From assembly GCA_947495775.1 (NCBI GenBank), contig CANMAQ010000008.1:149362-213361 (forward strand): DNA of 64,000 nt. The letters run 5' to 3'. Each line of letters opens with the position of its first letter. Position 1 is the first letter of the stretch. The position numbers were made by a program, and so were the translations under genes. The stretch is from Jejuia algarum. Lineage in GTDB: Bacteria; Bacteroidota; Bacteroidia; Flavobacteriales; Flavobacteriaceae. Positions 53,004-62,397 of this stretch are shown here, one piece after another. Under the pieces are notes generated by a model. It was not told where the DNA came from, did not search any database, and saw nothing but the letters and a program-made list of their open reading frames with translations.

Positions 53004-56000
53004 ATGACGAAAAATCACACCAAACTACTGTCACTATTTTTATTAAGTATAATTTTCAATTTAAAAGCCCAAGTCCCTTACTTGATTAAAGATTTGAATA
53101 TTAGCACTGAAATAGTTGGAGGTGGACTTGGCATTAATCCATTAGATTTAGGTGCTTCAATGGAAGAGCTTGATGGCATTCTTTACTACAGCTATTCAGA
53201 TAATGTTCATGGCAGTGAACTATGGCGAACCGATGGGACAATGCAAGGTACTTATATGATTAAAGACATTGCTAAAAACGGATCTAGCAGTCCTACTCAA
53301 TTTGTGAAAATCGATAACACTCTGCTCTTTACAACCCGTATTGGAGAATTATGGAAAACTGACGGAACGAAAGAAGGTACTGTTTTGGTAAAAGGAGGTT
53401 TCCAGTTAAGTGGATCAGGATTACCTTTTAAAAATTTCGGGGAAGAAACAGTTACAAACAATACCGTTTATTTTGCGGCGACATCTAATGATGGAAAATA
53501 CGGATTATGGAAAAGTGATGGAACGGAGGACGGTACTATTTTAATTAAAGAGGGTATCAATATTTCTAAAAGTAACAGTAGCGATATAAAATCGCTAATA
53601 ATCAACAATGTTTTGTTTTTTAAAGTTCATGATGACATCCATGGAGAAGAATTATGGAAAAGTGATGGAACAGAAGAAGGCACTTCTTTAGTTAAAGACA
53701 TTCGTTCTGGTAGCTCTAGCAGTTCTTTAGATCAATTTACTAAAGTAAATAACACACTTTACTTTAGCGCAAATGATGGAGTTCATGGAAAAGAATTATG
53801 GAAAAGCGATGGCACAGAAGAGGGCACTGTTTTGGTCAAAGATTTAGACGAAGGTCATAATTCTAGCGTCCCCACCCATCTAATTAGTTTTAAAAATGCG
53901 CTTTATTTTACTTTTAACCATAATTTATGGAAAAGTGATGGGACGGCAGAAGGAACTATTTTAATAAGCGAAACACCATTTATCAATTCTGTAAGTATCT
54001 TTAGCGCTAACAATAACAACCTATACATGACTTCAGGGTTTGAATTATGGAAAAGTAATGGAACAGAAGAAGGCACTAACCTTGTTAGAAACTTCGCAAA
54101 CGAAAACATAAAAATCTCTGCATTAATAAATGCTCGCAACACTGTTTATTTACGTCTAGAAGGTATAGAACCTCCACCTAGTATAAATGAAATTAGAGAA
54201 CTCTGGAAAACGGATGGTACTGATCAAGGCACAGTTCTAGTTAAAAATATTAACCCAAAATTACATAGAACTACAAAGCTTTTAGATGAGTTGTCTAAAG
54301 CAGTAGAAATAAATGATATTTTATATTTTTTAGGGTATTCTGTTGAAGTAGAAGATAGAAGTATAAGACTATGGAAAAGTGATGGGACAACACAGGGGAC
54401 AACAATTATTGAACCTACTGGTAATTTTGAAACTGCAACGAGTTCATCATCTTTAGGAAGCTTCACTACCAGTAACGGAAAGATGTTTTTTATTGCTAAT
54501 AATGGCCTTTGGACGACTGATGCAACGGAGAAAAATACTAGGCTAGTAAAGCAGTTTTCTTTAATTTATAATATAACACACTCAAACAATATCCTTTATT
54601 TTATTGCTAACGATGGTATTCATGGTGAAGAACTGTGGAAAAGTAATGGCACTGAGGCTGGCACTACTATGGTAAAAGATATTAATTTAGGACGCGATGC
54701 TAGCATACTATTTTCCAATATCATCATTAAAAACAACAGTCTTTTTTTTAAAGCTAACGATGGTATTCACGGTGAGGAATTATGGAAGAGTGATGGGAAT
54801 GAAGCAGGAACTACCATGGTAAAAGATATTAATCCAGAAATATCTGTGTCTGGAAATCTATCCACTTTAGTTCATGTAAACGATATATTTTATTTTACAG
54901 GAGATGACGGTATTCATGGCAATGAATTGTGGAAAAGTGATGGAACTGAAACTGGAACTACTATGGTAAAAGACATAAGCCTTGGAGAATCTTCTAGCGT
55001 ATTGGCTGATTTTATAGCAGTAGGAGATCTCATTTTTTTTCAAAAAGATTTAGATGAACTATGGCGTAGTGACGGAACTGAAACTGGAACTTTTTTAATA
55101 AAAAAGCTTGATAAGAATATAAGAATAAATAGATTTCGGCAAAACAATATTAGTTTTAACAATACATTATACACGACATCTACTAGGTTAGACCCTCTTT
55201 TATCGTCTGAGTTATTATGGAAGAGCGATGGAACTGAAACAGGTACAGTAATAATTAAAACGTTTAATTCTGAGCATTCTATAATTGGATTCGACGTTGT
55301 TGGTAATTCATTATTTATTCGTATGAGCAATAGCACTCATGGTGATGAATTATGGAAAACAGACGGAACTGAAGCAGGTACCGTAATGGTTAAAGATATT
55401 AATCCAGGGCCAGAGGATAGCAGTCCGCAAGGTTTTTTACTAATAGGTGATACCATCTATTTTTCGGCAAATGACGGTATCCATGGAAGGGAATTATGGA
55501 AAACAGACGGAACCGAATTAGGAACGGTTCTTGCTGCCGATATCGCTATTGGAAACATAGATAGCTCTCCTCTTTTGGGAAAAACACAAAGCGGCACTAC
55601 GTATCTTAGTGGTGCGCCAAGATCCAAAAGTGATTTTAATTATGGAATGGAACTTATGGCACTTGGTCATTGTAGTCCTGATAATATAAAATTTAACAAT
55701 GTGCACCCTATAGAAAATATGATGTATGCCAGCGAGACAAAATCCAACTCTACTACTGAAACTTGCCATTGCAACATTTTTAATGAGCTATTAAATATTA
55801 CGGAGGCTACAGGAACAAATCCCATACAGGATATTACCACAAATAAAATCTATATAACAACGACCAACACTTCTGAATACGTTAAACGTCATTATGAAAT
55901 TACGCCTCAAAATAATATAGAAACAACTACTGGTACACTTACATTATTCTTTACACAAGAAGAGTTTAATGCCTTCAATACACTGCAAACGCAGTTACTC

Positions 56001-56477
56001 CCTACGAGCCCTACAGATATTGCAAACATCGCAAATATTAGAATTGTAAATAGAAAAGGAAATAGCAGCGATGGTAGCGGTAATGTGAACAGTTATCCTG
56101 ATGATATTGCACTTATTAACCCAGAAGACGACGCTATTGTTTGGAATGCTCAAGATAACCTATGGGAAATACGCTTTAACACCGATAGCTTTGGCGGATT
56201 TTGGCTAACTTCTGCTTTACGCACAGAGACACTAACTATAAATGAAGTAACATCAAACAGTATCACACTTAGCCCTAACCCTACGCAAAGCCACATCCAA
56301 TTTAGTGGTTTAAAGACACCTGAAAATTTTACTATTTATAATATGCTTGGCGTGCCTTTACTAAAAGGCATTGTTACAAATGCTTATCCAATAATAAATA
56401 TCAACAACTTACCTAGCGGTCTTTATATTGTAGAATTAAGAAATAAAACACTAAGTATAAAAATCGCGAAAAACTAA
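53004..56477 (+). CDS. Secreted ELWKSDGT-repeat protein with T9SS sorting domain
   Basis: 1157 residues. A signal peptide (LLSLFLLSIIFNLKAQ) is followed by at least 17 copies of an ~45-60 residue unit built around [ENGRL]LWKSDGTExGT, each with flanking strands of the IYFSANDGIHGxELW type (~60-870), which suggests a large beta-propeller-like fold. A ~200-residue region of unknown type follows, then a type A T9SS sorting domain (SPNPTQSHIQFSGL ... LPSGLYIVELRN) over the last ~75 residues. It should be secreted or surface-bound. It is monocistronic with its own terminator. Confidence 0.9.
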   Translation: MTKNHTKLLSLFLLSIIFNLKAQVPYLIKDLNISTEIVGGGLGINPLDLGASMEELDGILYYSYSDNVHGSELWRTDGTMQGTYMIKDIAKNGSSSPTQFVKIDNTLLFTTRIGELWKTDGTKEGTVLVKGGFQLSGSGLPFKNFGEETVTNNTVYFAATSNDGKYGLWKSDGTEDGTILIKEGINISKSNSSDIKSLIINNVLFFKVHDDIHGEELWKSDGTEEGTSLVKDIRSGSSSSSLDQFTKVNNTLYFSANDGVHGKELWKSDGTEEGTVLVKDLDEGHNSSVPTHLISFKNALYFTFNHNLWKSDGTAEGTILISETPFINSVSIFSANNNNLYMTSGFELWKSNGTEEGTNLVRNFANENIKISALINARNTVYLRLEGIEPPPSINEIRELWKTDGTDQGTVLVKNINPKLHRTTKLLDELSKAVEINDILYFLGYSVEVEDRSIRLWKSDGTTQGTTIIEPTGNFETATSSSSLGSFTTSNGKMFFIANNGLWTTDATEKNTRLVKQFSLIYNITHSNNILYFIANDGIHGEELWKSNGTEAGTTMVKDINLGRDASILFSNIIIKNNSLFFKANDGIHGEELWKSDGNEAGTTMVKDINPEISVSGNLSTLVHVNDIFYFTGDDGIHGNELWKSDGTETGTTMVKDISLGESSSVLADFIAVGDLIFFQKDLDELWRSDGTETGTFLIKKLDKNIRINRFRQNNISFNNTLYTTSTRLDPLLSSELLWKSDGTETGTVIIKTFNSEHSIIGFDVVGNSLFIRMSNSTHGDELWKTDGTEAGTVMVKDINPGPEDSSPQGFLLIGDTIYFSANDGIHGRELWKTDGTELGTVLAADIAIGNIDSSPLLGKTQSGTTYLSGAPRSKSDFNYGMELMALGHCSPDNIKFNNVHPIENMMYASETKSNSTTETCHCNIFNELLNITEATGTNPIQDITTNKIYITTTNTSEYVKRHYEITPQNNIETTTGTLTLFFTQEEFNAFNTLQTQLLPTSPTDIANIANIRIVNRKGNSSDGSGNVNSYPDDIALINPEDDAIVWNAQDNLWEIRFNTDSFGGFWLTSALRTETLTINEVTSNSITLSPNPTQSHIQFSGLKTPENFTIYNMLGVPLLKGIVTNAYPIININNLPSGLYIVELRNKTLSIKIAKN

Positions 56478-56510
56478 AGTATTATTAGACTTCACTTTAA
56501 TACTTATCCA

Positions 56511-56546
56511 AAAAAACTCCGAACGTAATTTTCGGAGTTTTTTTAG
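56511..56546. terminator. Bidirectional terminator between the repeat protein gene and accC
   Basis: AAAAAACTCCGAA pairs with TTCGGAGTTTTTT around a short loop; usable from both converging genes. Confidence 0.88.
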
Positions 56547-56565
56547 TATTTGTAGGATTAGGCTT

Positions 56566-57906
56566 TTAAACTTCCATTTCAAAGTCTTCCATAAACTTTG
56601 TGGTATAGTTTCCAGCGATATAATCTGGATGGTCCATTAACTGTCTGTGGAATGGAATGGTTGTTTTAATGCCTTCGATCACGAACTCGTCTAGAGCACG
56701 TTTCATTTTATTTATAGCCTCTTCTCTAGATTGCGCTGTTGTAATTAACTTTGCTATCATAGAATCGTAATTTGGCGGAATCGTATAGCCGGCATATACG
56801 TGTGTATCTAAACGCACTCCATGGCCTCCCGGAGCATGTAATGTATTAATCTTACCTGGCGAAGGTCTAAACCCGTTAAAAGGATCTTCTGCATTAATTC
56901 TACATTCTATAGAATGTAATTTTGGATCGTAATTTTTACCCGAAATTGGCACACCAGCAGCGACCAAAATTTGCTCTCTTATCAAATCGAAATCAATAAC
57001 CTGCTCGGTAATAGGGTGCTCAACTTGAATACGAGTATTCATTTCCATAAAGTAAAAGTTTCTGTGTTTATCCACTAAAAACTCTACGGTTCCTGCTCCT
57101 TCATATTTAATGAATTCTGCCGCTTTAACAGCCGCTTCACCCATTTTTTTACGCAATGCTGTCGTCATAAATGGCGATGGCACTTCTTCAGTTAATTTTT
57201 GATGACGGCGTTGAATAGAACAATCTCTTTCTGATAAATGGCATGCTTTTCCTAAAGAATCGCCTATAATTTGAATTTCGATATGTCTAGGCTCTTCGAT
57301 AAGTTTTTCCATGTACATATCGTCGTTACCAAAGGCGGCTTTACTTTCTTGTCTTGCAGAGTCCCATGCGTCTTTAAGGTCTTCTTCCTTCCAAACGCCA
57401 CGCATACCTTTTCCACCACCACCAGCACTTGCTTTAAGCATGACAGGGTAACCCGTTTCTTTGGCTATTTTTATACAGTCTTCGAACGTTTCTATAACAC
57501 CTTCACTACCTGGAACGCAAGGTACTCCTGCTGCTTTCATGGTCGCTTTAGCATTTGCCTTATCGCCCATCTTATCAATCATATCGGCAGAAGCGCCAAT
57601 GAATTTGATACCGTGTTCTTCACAAATTTGAGAAAATTTTGCATTCTCAGATAAAAAACCATAGCCAGGGTGTATCGCATCTGCATTTGTAATTTCTGCT
57701 GCAGAAATCACATTAGACATTTTCAAATAAGAATCTGCACTAGATGCTGGCCCTATGCAAACTGCTTCATCAGCAAATTTTACATGTAAACTTTCTGCAT
57801 CTGCTGTAGAATATACGGCAACCGTTTTAATGCCCATTTCTTTGCAAGTTCGAATAACACGTAATGCTATTTCCCCTCTATTGGCAATCAATATTTTTTT
57901 AAACAT
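56566..57906 (-). CDS. accC: Acetyl-CoA carboxylase biotin carboxylase
   Basis: 446 residues, the usual length. ATP-grasp domain with glycine-rich ASAGGGGKGMRGVW and catalytic IEEPRHIEIQIIGD, then FMEMNTRIQVEHPITEQ, and the biotin carboxylase C-terminal region (GHGVRLDTHVYAGYTIPPNYDSM). It carboxylates BCCP biotin in the first step of fatty acid synthesis. It lies 44 bp after accB. Confidence 0.96.
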   Translation of the reverse strand: MFKKILIANRGEIALRVIRTCKEMGIKTVAVYSTADAESLHVKFADEAVCIGPASSADSYLKMSNVISAAEITNADAIHPGYGFLSENAKFSQICEEHGIKFIGASADMIDKMGDKANAKATMKAAGVPCVPGSEGVIETFEDCIKIAKETGYPVMLKASAGGGGKGMRGVWKEEDLKDAWDSARQESKAAFGNDDMYMEKLIEEPRHIEIQIIGDSLGKACHLSERDCSIQRRHQKLTEEVPSPFMTTALRKKMGEAAVKAAEFIKYEGAGTVEFLVDKHRNFYFMEMNTRIQVEHPITEQVIDFDLIREQILVAAGVPISGKNYDPKLHSIECRINAEDPFNGFRPSPGKINTLHAPGGHGVRLDTHVYAGYTIPPNYDSMIAKLITTAQSREEAINKMKRALDEFVIEGIKTTIPFHRQLMDHPDYIAGNYTTKFMEDFEMEV

Positions 57907-57950
57907 AACTTATAATAAATTATGAATTCAGAATTCTGAATTCTGAATTT

Positions 57951-58442
57951 TTAAGATGGATCTACTAAAAATAATGGCTGATCGAATTCTACTGGAGAAG
58001 AATCGTCTACTAAAATCTTAACGACTTTACCAGAAACCTCAGATTCTATCTCGTTAAAAAGCTTCATAGCTTCAATAATACAAAGCACATCGCCTTCTGC
58101 AATGGTTTGTCCTACTTCTACAAATAATGGTTTATCTGGCGAAGGTTTTCTATAAAACGTACCAATTATTGGTGATTTAACAGTAATGTATTTTGAAGAC
58201 TCATCTTCTTCTGCTGCTTCAGTTGGTACTGCAACTGGTGCTACTGGTGCTGCTGCTTCTGCTACTGGAGCTACAGCTTGAGGTATATGAGGTGCAACTG
58301 GTGCATATTGTACTGTTGTCTTAGAATCGCTTTCCGACCCTGTTCTAATGGTGATCTTAACATCATCCATCTCTAGTTTAACCTCGCTTGCTCCAGATTT
58401 TGCAACAAACTTAATTAAATTTTGAATCTCTTTTAAATCCAT
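57951..58442 (-). CDS. accB: Biotin carboxyl carrier protein of acetyl-CoA carboxylase
   Basis: 163 residues. N-terminal domain MDLKEIQNLIKFVAKSGASE, a Pro/Ala/Val-rich flexible linker (~45-85), and the C-terminal biotinyl domain with the biotinylation site EAMKLFNEI (Lys in AMKL). It is co-transcribed between fabH and accC. Confidence 0.95.
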   Translation of the reverse strand: MDLKEIQNLIKFVAKSGASEVKLEMDDVKITIRTGSESDSKTTVQYAPVAPHIPQAVAPVAEAAAPVAPVAVPTEAAEEDESSKYITVKSPIIGTFYRKPSPDKPLFVEVGQTIAEGDVLCIIEAMKLFNEIESEVSGKVVKILVDDSSPVEFDQPLFLVDPS

Positions 58443-58471
58443 ATTCTAGCTATTGGTTTTAATGGTTAGTG

Positions 58472-59467
58472 TTAGGAGTTATAGGCCCATTTTAAATACA
58501 TGGCACCCCAATTGAATCCACCGCCAAATGCGGCAAATATAACGTTGTCGCCCTTCTTAAGTTGCGACTCGTAATCGTTTATAAGTAGTGGTAATGTTGC
58601 AGAAGTTGTATTTCCATATTTGTGAATGTTTATCATCACTTTCTCTTCTGCAAGATCTATACGCTGCGCCGTAGCATCTATAATCCGCTTATTGGCTTGG
58701 TGTGCTGCCAACCAGTCTACACTGTCTTTATCTAAGTTATTGCGTTTCAGAATTTTTTCTGCTGCATCTGCCATATTAAAAACAGCATTTTTAAATACCG
58801 TACGTCCTTCTTGAAATGCAAATTGCCCTCCTTTTTCTAGTACTTCTGGTGTTATTTTATAAGAAGATCCGCCATAGGTGGCTTGTAAAAAGTCTCTACC
58901 AGAGCCATCACTTCTTAAATATTCATCCTGTAAGCCTAAATTTTCTGTATTGGGTTCAAACAAAACGGCACCTGCGCCATCACCAAAGATGATACACGTT
59001 GCTCTATCTTTATAATTTACAATAGAAGACATTTTATCTGCACCTATAAGCAAGACATTTTTGTAACGTCCAGATTCTATATATGTAGACGCTACAGACA
59101 TGCCGTAAAGGAAACTAGAGCATGCGGCATCCATATCGAAAGAAAAGGCATTTACTGCGCCTATTTCTGTAGCCGTATAAGAGGCTGTTGATGCGGCTTT
59201 CATGTCTGGTGTTGCTGTTGCAACGATAACAAGTTCTATATCTTTAGGGTCTAACCCTTTTTTGTTAATAAGGTCTTGAGCGGCTTTTATAGCCAGAAAA
59301 GAAGTTCCTTTCCCTTCGTCTTTTAAGATACGACGCTCTTTAATTCCCGTTCTTGAGGTGATCCACTCGTCATTAGTATCAACCATCGTCTCAAGAATTT
59401 GATTGGTTAACACGTATTCGGGGACATAAGCACCTACTGCGGTAATTGCTGCTGAGATTTTACTCAT
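58472..59467 (-). CDS. fabH: 3-oxoacyl-ACP synthase III
   Basis: 331 residues. Catalytic Cys116 in DMDAACSSFLYG, His in WLAAHQANKRI and Asn in YGNTTSATLP. It starts fatty acid chains by joining an acyl-CoA primer to malonyl-ACP. It shares an operon with accB and accC. A strong minus-strand terminator lies between rpmF and this gene, so it probably has its own promoter in the 130-bp gap. Confidence 0.95.
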   Translation of the reverse strand: MSKISAAITAVGAYVPEYVLTNQILETMVDTNDEWITSRTGIKERRILKDEGKGTSFLAIKAAQDLINKKGLDPKDIELVIVATATPDMKAASTASYTATEIGAVNAFSFDMDAACSSFLYGMSVASTYIESGRYKNVLLIGADKMSSIVNYKDRATCIIFGDGAGAVLFEPNTENLGLQDEYLRSDGSGRDFLQATYGGSSYKITPEVLEKGGQFAFQEGRTVFKNAVFNMADAAEKILKRNNLDKDSVDWLAAHQANKRIIDATAQRIDLAEEKVMINIHKYGNTTSATLPLLINDYESQLKKGDNVIFAAFGGGFNWGAMYLKWAYNS

Positions 59468-59599
59468 ACTATCTAATTAGTTTTGAACGAAAAACGTTCT
59501 AAATGAATCAAAAATCACTAAATTCGGGCGAAAAGTAGCAAATTTTGAGCAATTATAGTGCAAATTAAAGCTTTTTTGGCATTAAGAAATACATATCAT

Positions 59600-59627
59600 A
59601 AAAAAAACGCTCACAAGTGAGCGTTTT
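59600..59627 (-). terminator. Intrinsic terminator after rpmF
   Basis: On the minus strand AAAACGCTCAC / GTGAGCGTTTT with a 2-base loop, then a T-run. Confidence 0.85.
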
Positions 59628-59647
59628 ATATTATGCATGCATAGTGC

Positions 59648-59851
59648 TTATGCTAAATTTTCTGTAGCTTCAGAGTTATCAATAAGTACTTGGCCACGGT
59701 AATACAATTTACCTTCATGCCAATGTGCTCTATGATATAAATGCGCTTCACCTGTTGTAGGACATGTAGCAATCTGTGGCGCAGTTGCTTTGTAATGTGT
59801 TCTTCTCTTATCTCTTCTTGTTTTCGAGATTTTTCTTTTAGGATGTGCCAT
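59648..59851 (-). CDS. rpmF: 50S ribosomal protein L32
   Basis: 67 residues. MAHPKRKISKTRRDKRRTHYKA is the L32 N-terminus. The zinc-binding cysteines of C+ forms are reduced to a single CPTTG. It is placed after the DUF177 gene and before fabH, the classic order. Confidence 0.95.
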   Translation of the reverse strand: MAHPKRKISKTRRDKRRTHYKATAPQIATCPTTGEAHLYHRAHWHEGKLYYRGQVLIDNSEATENLA

Positions 59852-59860
59852 TTTTATATA

Positions 59861-60403
59861 TTATTTATCCGTTAATAAATTCTTTAATGTATTCCAACGC
59901 GGGTCTATGTCCTTGTCGGTATTCTCTTTTTCTTTTTTTGGACTTAATTCTTCCAGTTTTTTGAGTATCTCTGAATCTAGAGTACCATCTTCGACACCAG
60001 GGTGAATGCATTTTGTGGGTACCGCTAAAATAATGAGTTCATAAATATACTGCTGTATATTAATTTCATATTCGCCATGCGGTATGATAAGAATATCAAT
60101 GTTTTCATCATTGTATTCTTGTCCAAATTTCACCACTAAATCAAAATTATTTTCAATATTTTGATTGTAAGGCTCATTCGTTACATCACAATTTACATTT
60201 ACATGTCCTGAGATTCGAAAATTTAATTCCAGCAGTGTTTCTTTTTTTGTTAAAGTAACATTTACGGCAATGCGTACTGCATTGAAATCTTCATACTCAA
60301 AATGATCAAAGAACGTTTGGTCTATTTCATACTCAAAATCGTGATTCCCAACCTTTAATCCCACGAATGGAATAGTATATGCTTTCTGTGGTTTCATCGT
60401 CAC
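59861..60403 (-). CDS. DUF177 (YceD) family protein
   Basis: 180 residues. IPFVGLKVGNHDFEYEIDQTFF, the central CDVTNEPYNQNIENNFDLVVKF and YELIILAVPTKCIHPG fit the DUF177/YceD family, which in other bacteria is implicated in 23S rRNA metabolism. Its usual gene partner rpmF starts 9 bp downstream. A -7 element lies 17 bp upstream of the ATG. Confidence 0.88.
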   Translation of the reverse strand: MTMKPQKAYTIPFVGLKVGNHDFEYEIDQTFFDHFEYEDFNAVRIAVNVTLTKKETLLELNFRISGHVNVNCDVTNEPYNQNIENNFDLVVKFGQEYNDENIDILIIPHGEYEINIQQYIYELIILAVPTKCIHPGVEDGTLDSEILKKLEELSPKKEKENTDKDIDPRWNTLKNLLTDK

Positions 60404-60419
60404 ATCTATTTTGAGCCTG

Positions 60420-60427
60420 CAAATATA
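60420..60427 (-). promoter_or_regulatory. Candidate -7 element for DUF177-rpmF
   Basis: TATATTTG on the minus strand, 17 bp before the DUF177 start. Confidence 0.5.
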
Positions 60428-60458
60428 TACTTTTTTTATTAATTTAGACCTGTAATCA

Positions 60459-61517
60459 TTATTTTTTTGCGCTTTGCTTACGCGGTGCTTTCTTTAAAGG
60501 GTTCGCCGTAAGGGTCTCAAAATCACGTCGGTTTCTAAAAATTTGTAGCGCTGTAAACACCGCTTCCTTGAAGGACCCTTCGTTAGCCACGCCCTTACCT
60601 GCAATTTCAAAAGCTGTACCATGATCTGGAGATGTTCTTACACGCTTTAATCCTGCTGTAAAATTAACCCCTTGTCCAAATGCTAATGTTTTAAAAGGGA
60701 TAAGCCCTTGGTCGTGATAAGAAGCTATAATAGCATCGAAATTTTTATAATTATCTGATCCAAAGAAACTATCGGCAGCATAAGGCCCATATACCAACTT
60801 GCCGCTTTCTTTTATTTTTTTTAATGTTGGACGCATCACGGCATCATCTTCTGTTCCAATAACACCATTATCACCATTGTGCGGATTGATACCTAGCACA
60901 GCTATTTTAGGTTTTACAACTCTAAAGTCTTGCTTTAACGCTTTGTATACCGTATCTATCTTTTTTGTGATGAGTGCTTCGGTGATATGTTCTGATACAT
61001 CTTTTACAGGCACGTGGTCGGTTAATAAACCTACCTTTAAACTATCAGTAACCATAAACATTAAACTCTCTCCTTCTAACTCTTTGGCTAAATAATCGGT
61101 ATGTCCTGGAAACTTAAACGCTTCAGACTGTATATTGTGTTTATGGATGGGCGCTGTTACCAATACATCTACCTGAGCGTCTTTTAAGGCTTTAGTTGCT
61201 GCTTGCAAAGACTTAAGCGCGTATTCGCCTATTTTTGTATTCTCTTGTCCAAACTTAATATTAACCCCCTCTTTCCAGCAATTCAACACATTAAACTTGC
61301 CATGTGCTACATGATTGATGTCATTAATACTATTAAAATCTATAGACGACTTAAAGTATTTCTTAAAGAAATTCATAACTTTAATAGATGCAAAAATTAC
61401 AGGTGTACAAAATTCAAGAATCCTAGCATCTTCAAACGTTTTTAAAATAATCTCTCCACTGATTCCATTTAAATCTCCAACAGATATCCCTACTATAATA
61501 TTTTCTTCGTGCTTCAT
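60459..61517 (-). CDS. pdxA: 4-hydroxythreonine-4-phosphate dehydrogenase
   Basis: 352 residues. Metal-binding histidines in FPGHTDYLAKE, in HNGDNG-type NPHNGDNG and in ASYHDQGLIPFKTLAF; the end has RTSPDHGTAFEIAGKG. It oxidises 4-phosphohydroxy-threonine in the DXP-dependent pathway to vitamin B6. Divergent from ribE over a 65-bp gap. Confidence 0.93.
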   Translation of the reverse strand: MKHEENIIVGISVGDLNGISGEIILKTFEDARILEFCTPVIFASIKVMNFFKKYFKSSIDFNSINDINHVAHGKFNVLNCWKEGVNIKFGQENTKIGEYALKSLQAATKALKDAQVDVLVTAPIHKHNIQSEAFKFPGHTDYLAKELEGESLMFMVTDSLKVGLLTDHVPVKDVSEHITEALITKKIDTVYKALKQDFRVVKPKIAVLGINPHNGDNGVIGTEDDAVMRPTLKKIKESGKLVYGPYAADSFFGSDNYKNFDAIIASYHDQGLIPFKTLAFGQGVNFTAGLKRVRTSPDHGTAFEIAGKGVANEGSFKEAVFTALQIFRNRRDFETLTANPLKKAPRKQSAKK

Positions 61518-61540
61518 TAATTTAAACTAACTTTTGTTCG

Positions 61541-61548
61541 TAATTTTG
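61541..61548 (+). promoter_or_regulatory. Candidate -7 element for ribE
   Basis: TAATTTTG on the plus strand, 34 bp before the ATG. Confidence 0.5.
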
Positions 61549-61553
61549 AAGTG

Positions 61554-61561
61554 CAAATTTA
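61554..61561 (-). promoter_or_regulatory. Candidate -7 element for pdxA
   Basis: TAAATTTG on the minus strand, 36 bp before the ATG. It lies downstream of the ribE -7 element, so the two divergent transcripts overlap at their 5' ends. Confidence 0.5.
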
Positions 61562-61582
61562 ACCAAATAAACACATATTATT

Positions 61583-62173
61583 ATGTTTACAGGAATTATT
61601 GAATCTTTAGGTGTTGTTTCTGACTTAAAAAAAGAACAGGACAATCTACACATATCCGTAAAAAGCACCATTACGGAGGCGCTTAAAATAGATCAAAGTG
61701 TGGCACACAATGGTGTTTGTCTTACTGTAGTAGCTTTATCGGGTGATATCTATACGGTAACTGCCATTCAAGAAACACTAGACAAGACCAATTTAAATAC
61801 GTTACAGGTTGGGGATGCCGTAAATTTAGAACGTGCGATGAAATTAGGGGATCGTCTTGACGGACATATTGTTCAAGGTCATGTAGACCAAACGGCGACA
61901 TGCACTGGCATTGAACACAAGGATGGCAGCTGGTTGTTTTCTTTTGAATATGATGCTAGCCTTAACAACATTACGATAGAAAAAGGTTCTGTAACAGTAA
62001 ACGGCACTAGCTTAACCGTAGTTAATTCTGGTGTAAATACATTTAGTGTTGCGATTATACCTTTTACTTACGAACACACCAATTTTAAAACCTTTAAGGT
62101 TGGCACTGTCGTAAATTTAGAGTTTGATGTCCTTGGAAAGTACATCAGTAAGCTTATGACGGCTAGATCTTAA
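61583..62173 (+). CDS. ribE: Riboflavin synthase alpha chain
   Basis: 196 residues with the two lumazine-binding repeats: MFTGIIESLGVV ... AHNGVCLTVVAL and GDRLDGHIVQGHVDQ ... SVTVNGTSLTVVNSG. It joins two lumazine molecules to give riboflavin. No FMN riboswitch is seen upstream. It is convergent with the PID-CTERM mini-protein (8 bp apart). Confidence 0.95.
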   Translation: MFTGIIESLGVVSDLKKEQDNLHISVKSTITEALKIDQSVAHNGVCLTVVALSGDIYTVTAIQETLDKTNLNTLQVGDAVNLERAMKLGDRLDGHIVQGHVDQTATCTGIEHKDGSWLFSFEYDASLNNITIEKGSVTVNGTSLTVVNSGVNTFSVAIIPFTYEHTNFKTFKVGTVVNLEFDVLGKYISKLMTARS

Positions 62174-62181
62174 ACGTCGTC

Positions 62182-62397
62182 TTAATCTTGTAATTTGATT
62201 TTAGAGTAGTACTTCATGCTACCATAACATAAAGCCATAAATAAAACAGCTAAAACGCCTCCATCGATAGGAAATCCTGGCGGTGGGGGTGGCGGCAGCG
62301 GTGGGGGCGGAATAGGATCTCCACCTTGGGCTGAACTAACAAAACTTATTAATACAAATAAGATTGAGGCAAATATTCTTTTGTTTTGTATCATCAT
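62182..62397 (-). CDS. PID-CTERM mini-protein
   Basis: About 71 residues from ATG 62397 (MMIQNKRIFASILFVLISFVSSAQ, a signal peptide). The mature part is GGD, a proline tract (positions ~29-42), then FPIDGGVLAVLFMALCYGSMKYYSKIK. The PID motif followed by one hydrophobic segment and a basic end is the PID-CTERM sorting signal I recall from Flavobacteriia. Nothing but the proline tract lies between the two signals, so it is close to a bare sorting tail. Confidence 0.78.
   Translation of the reverse strand: MMIQNKRIFASILFVLISFVSSAQGGDPIPPPPLPPPPPPGFPIDGGVLAVLFMALCYGSMKYYSKIKLQD

Noticed and set aside
61562..61582. FMN riboswitch before ribE
   Set aside because: The gap to pdxA is only 65 bp and holds two -7 elements; there is no room for the ~130-nt aptamer.
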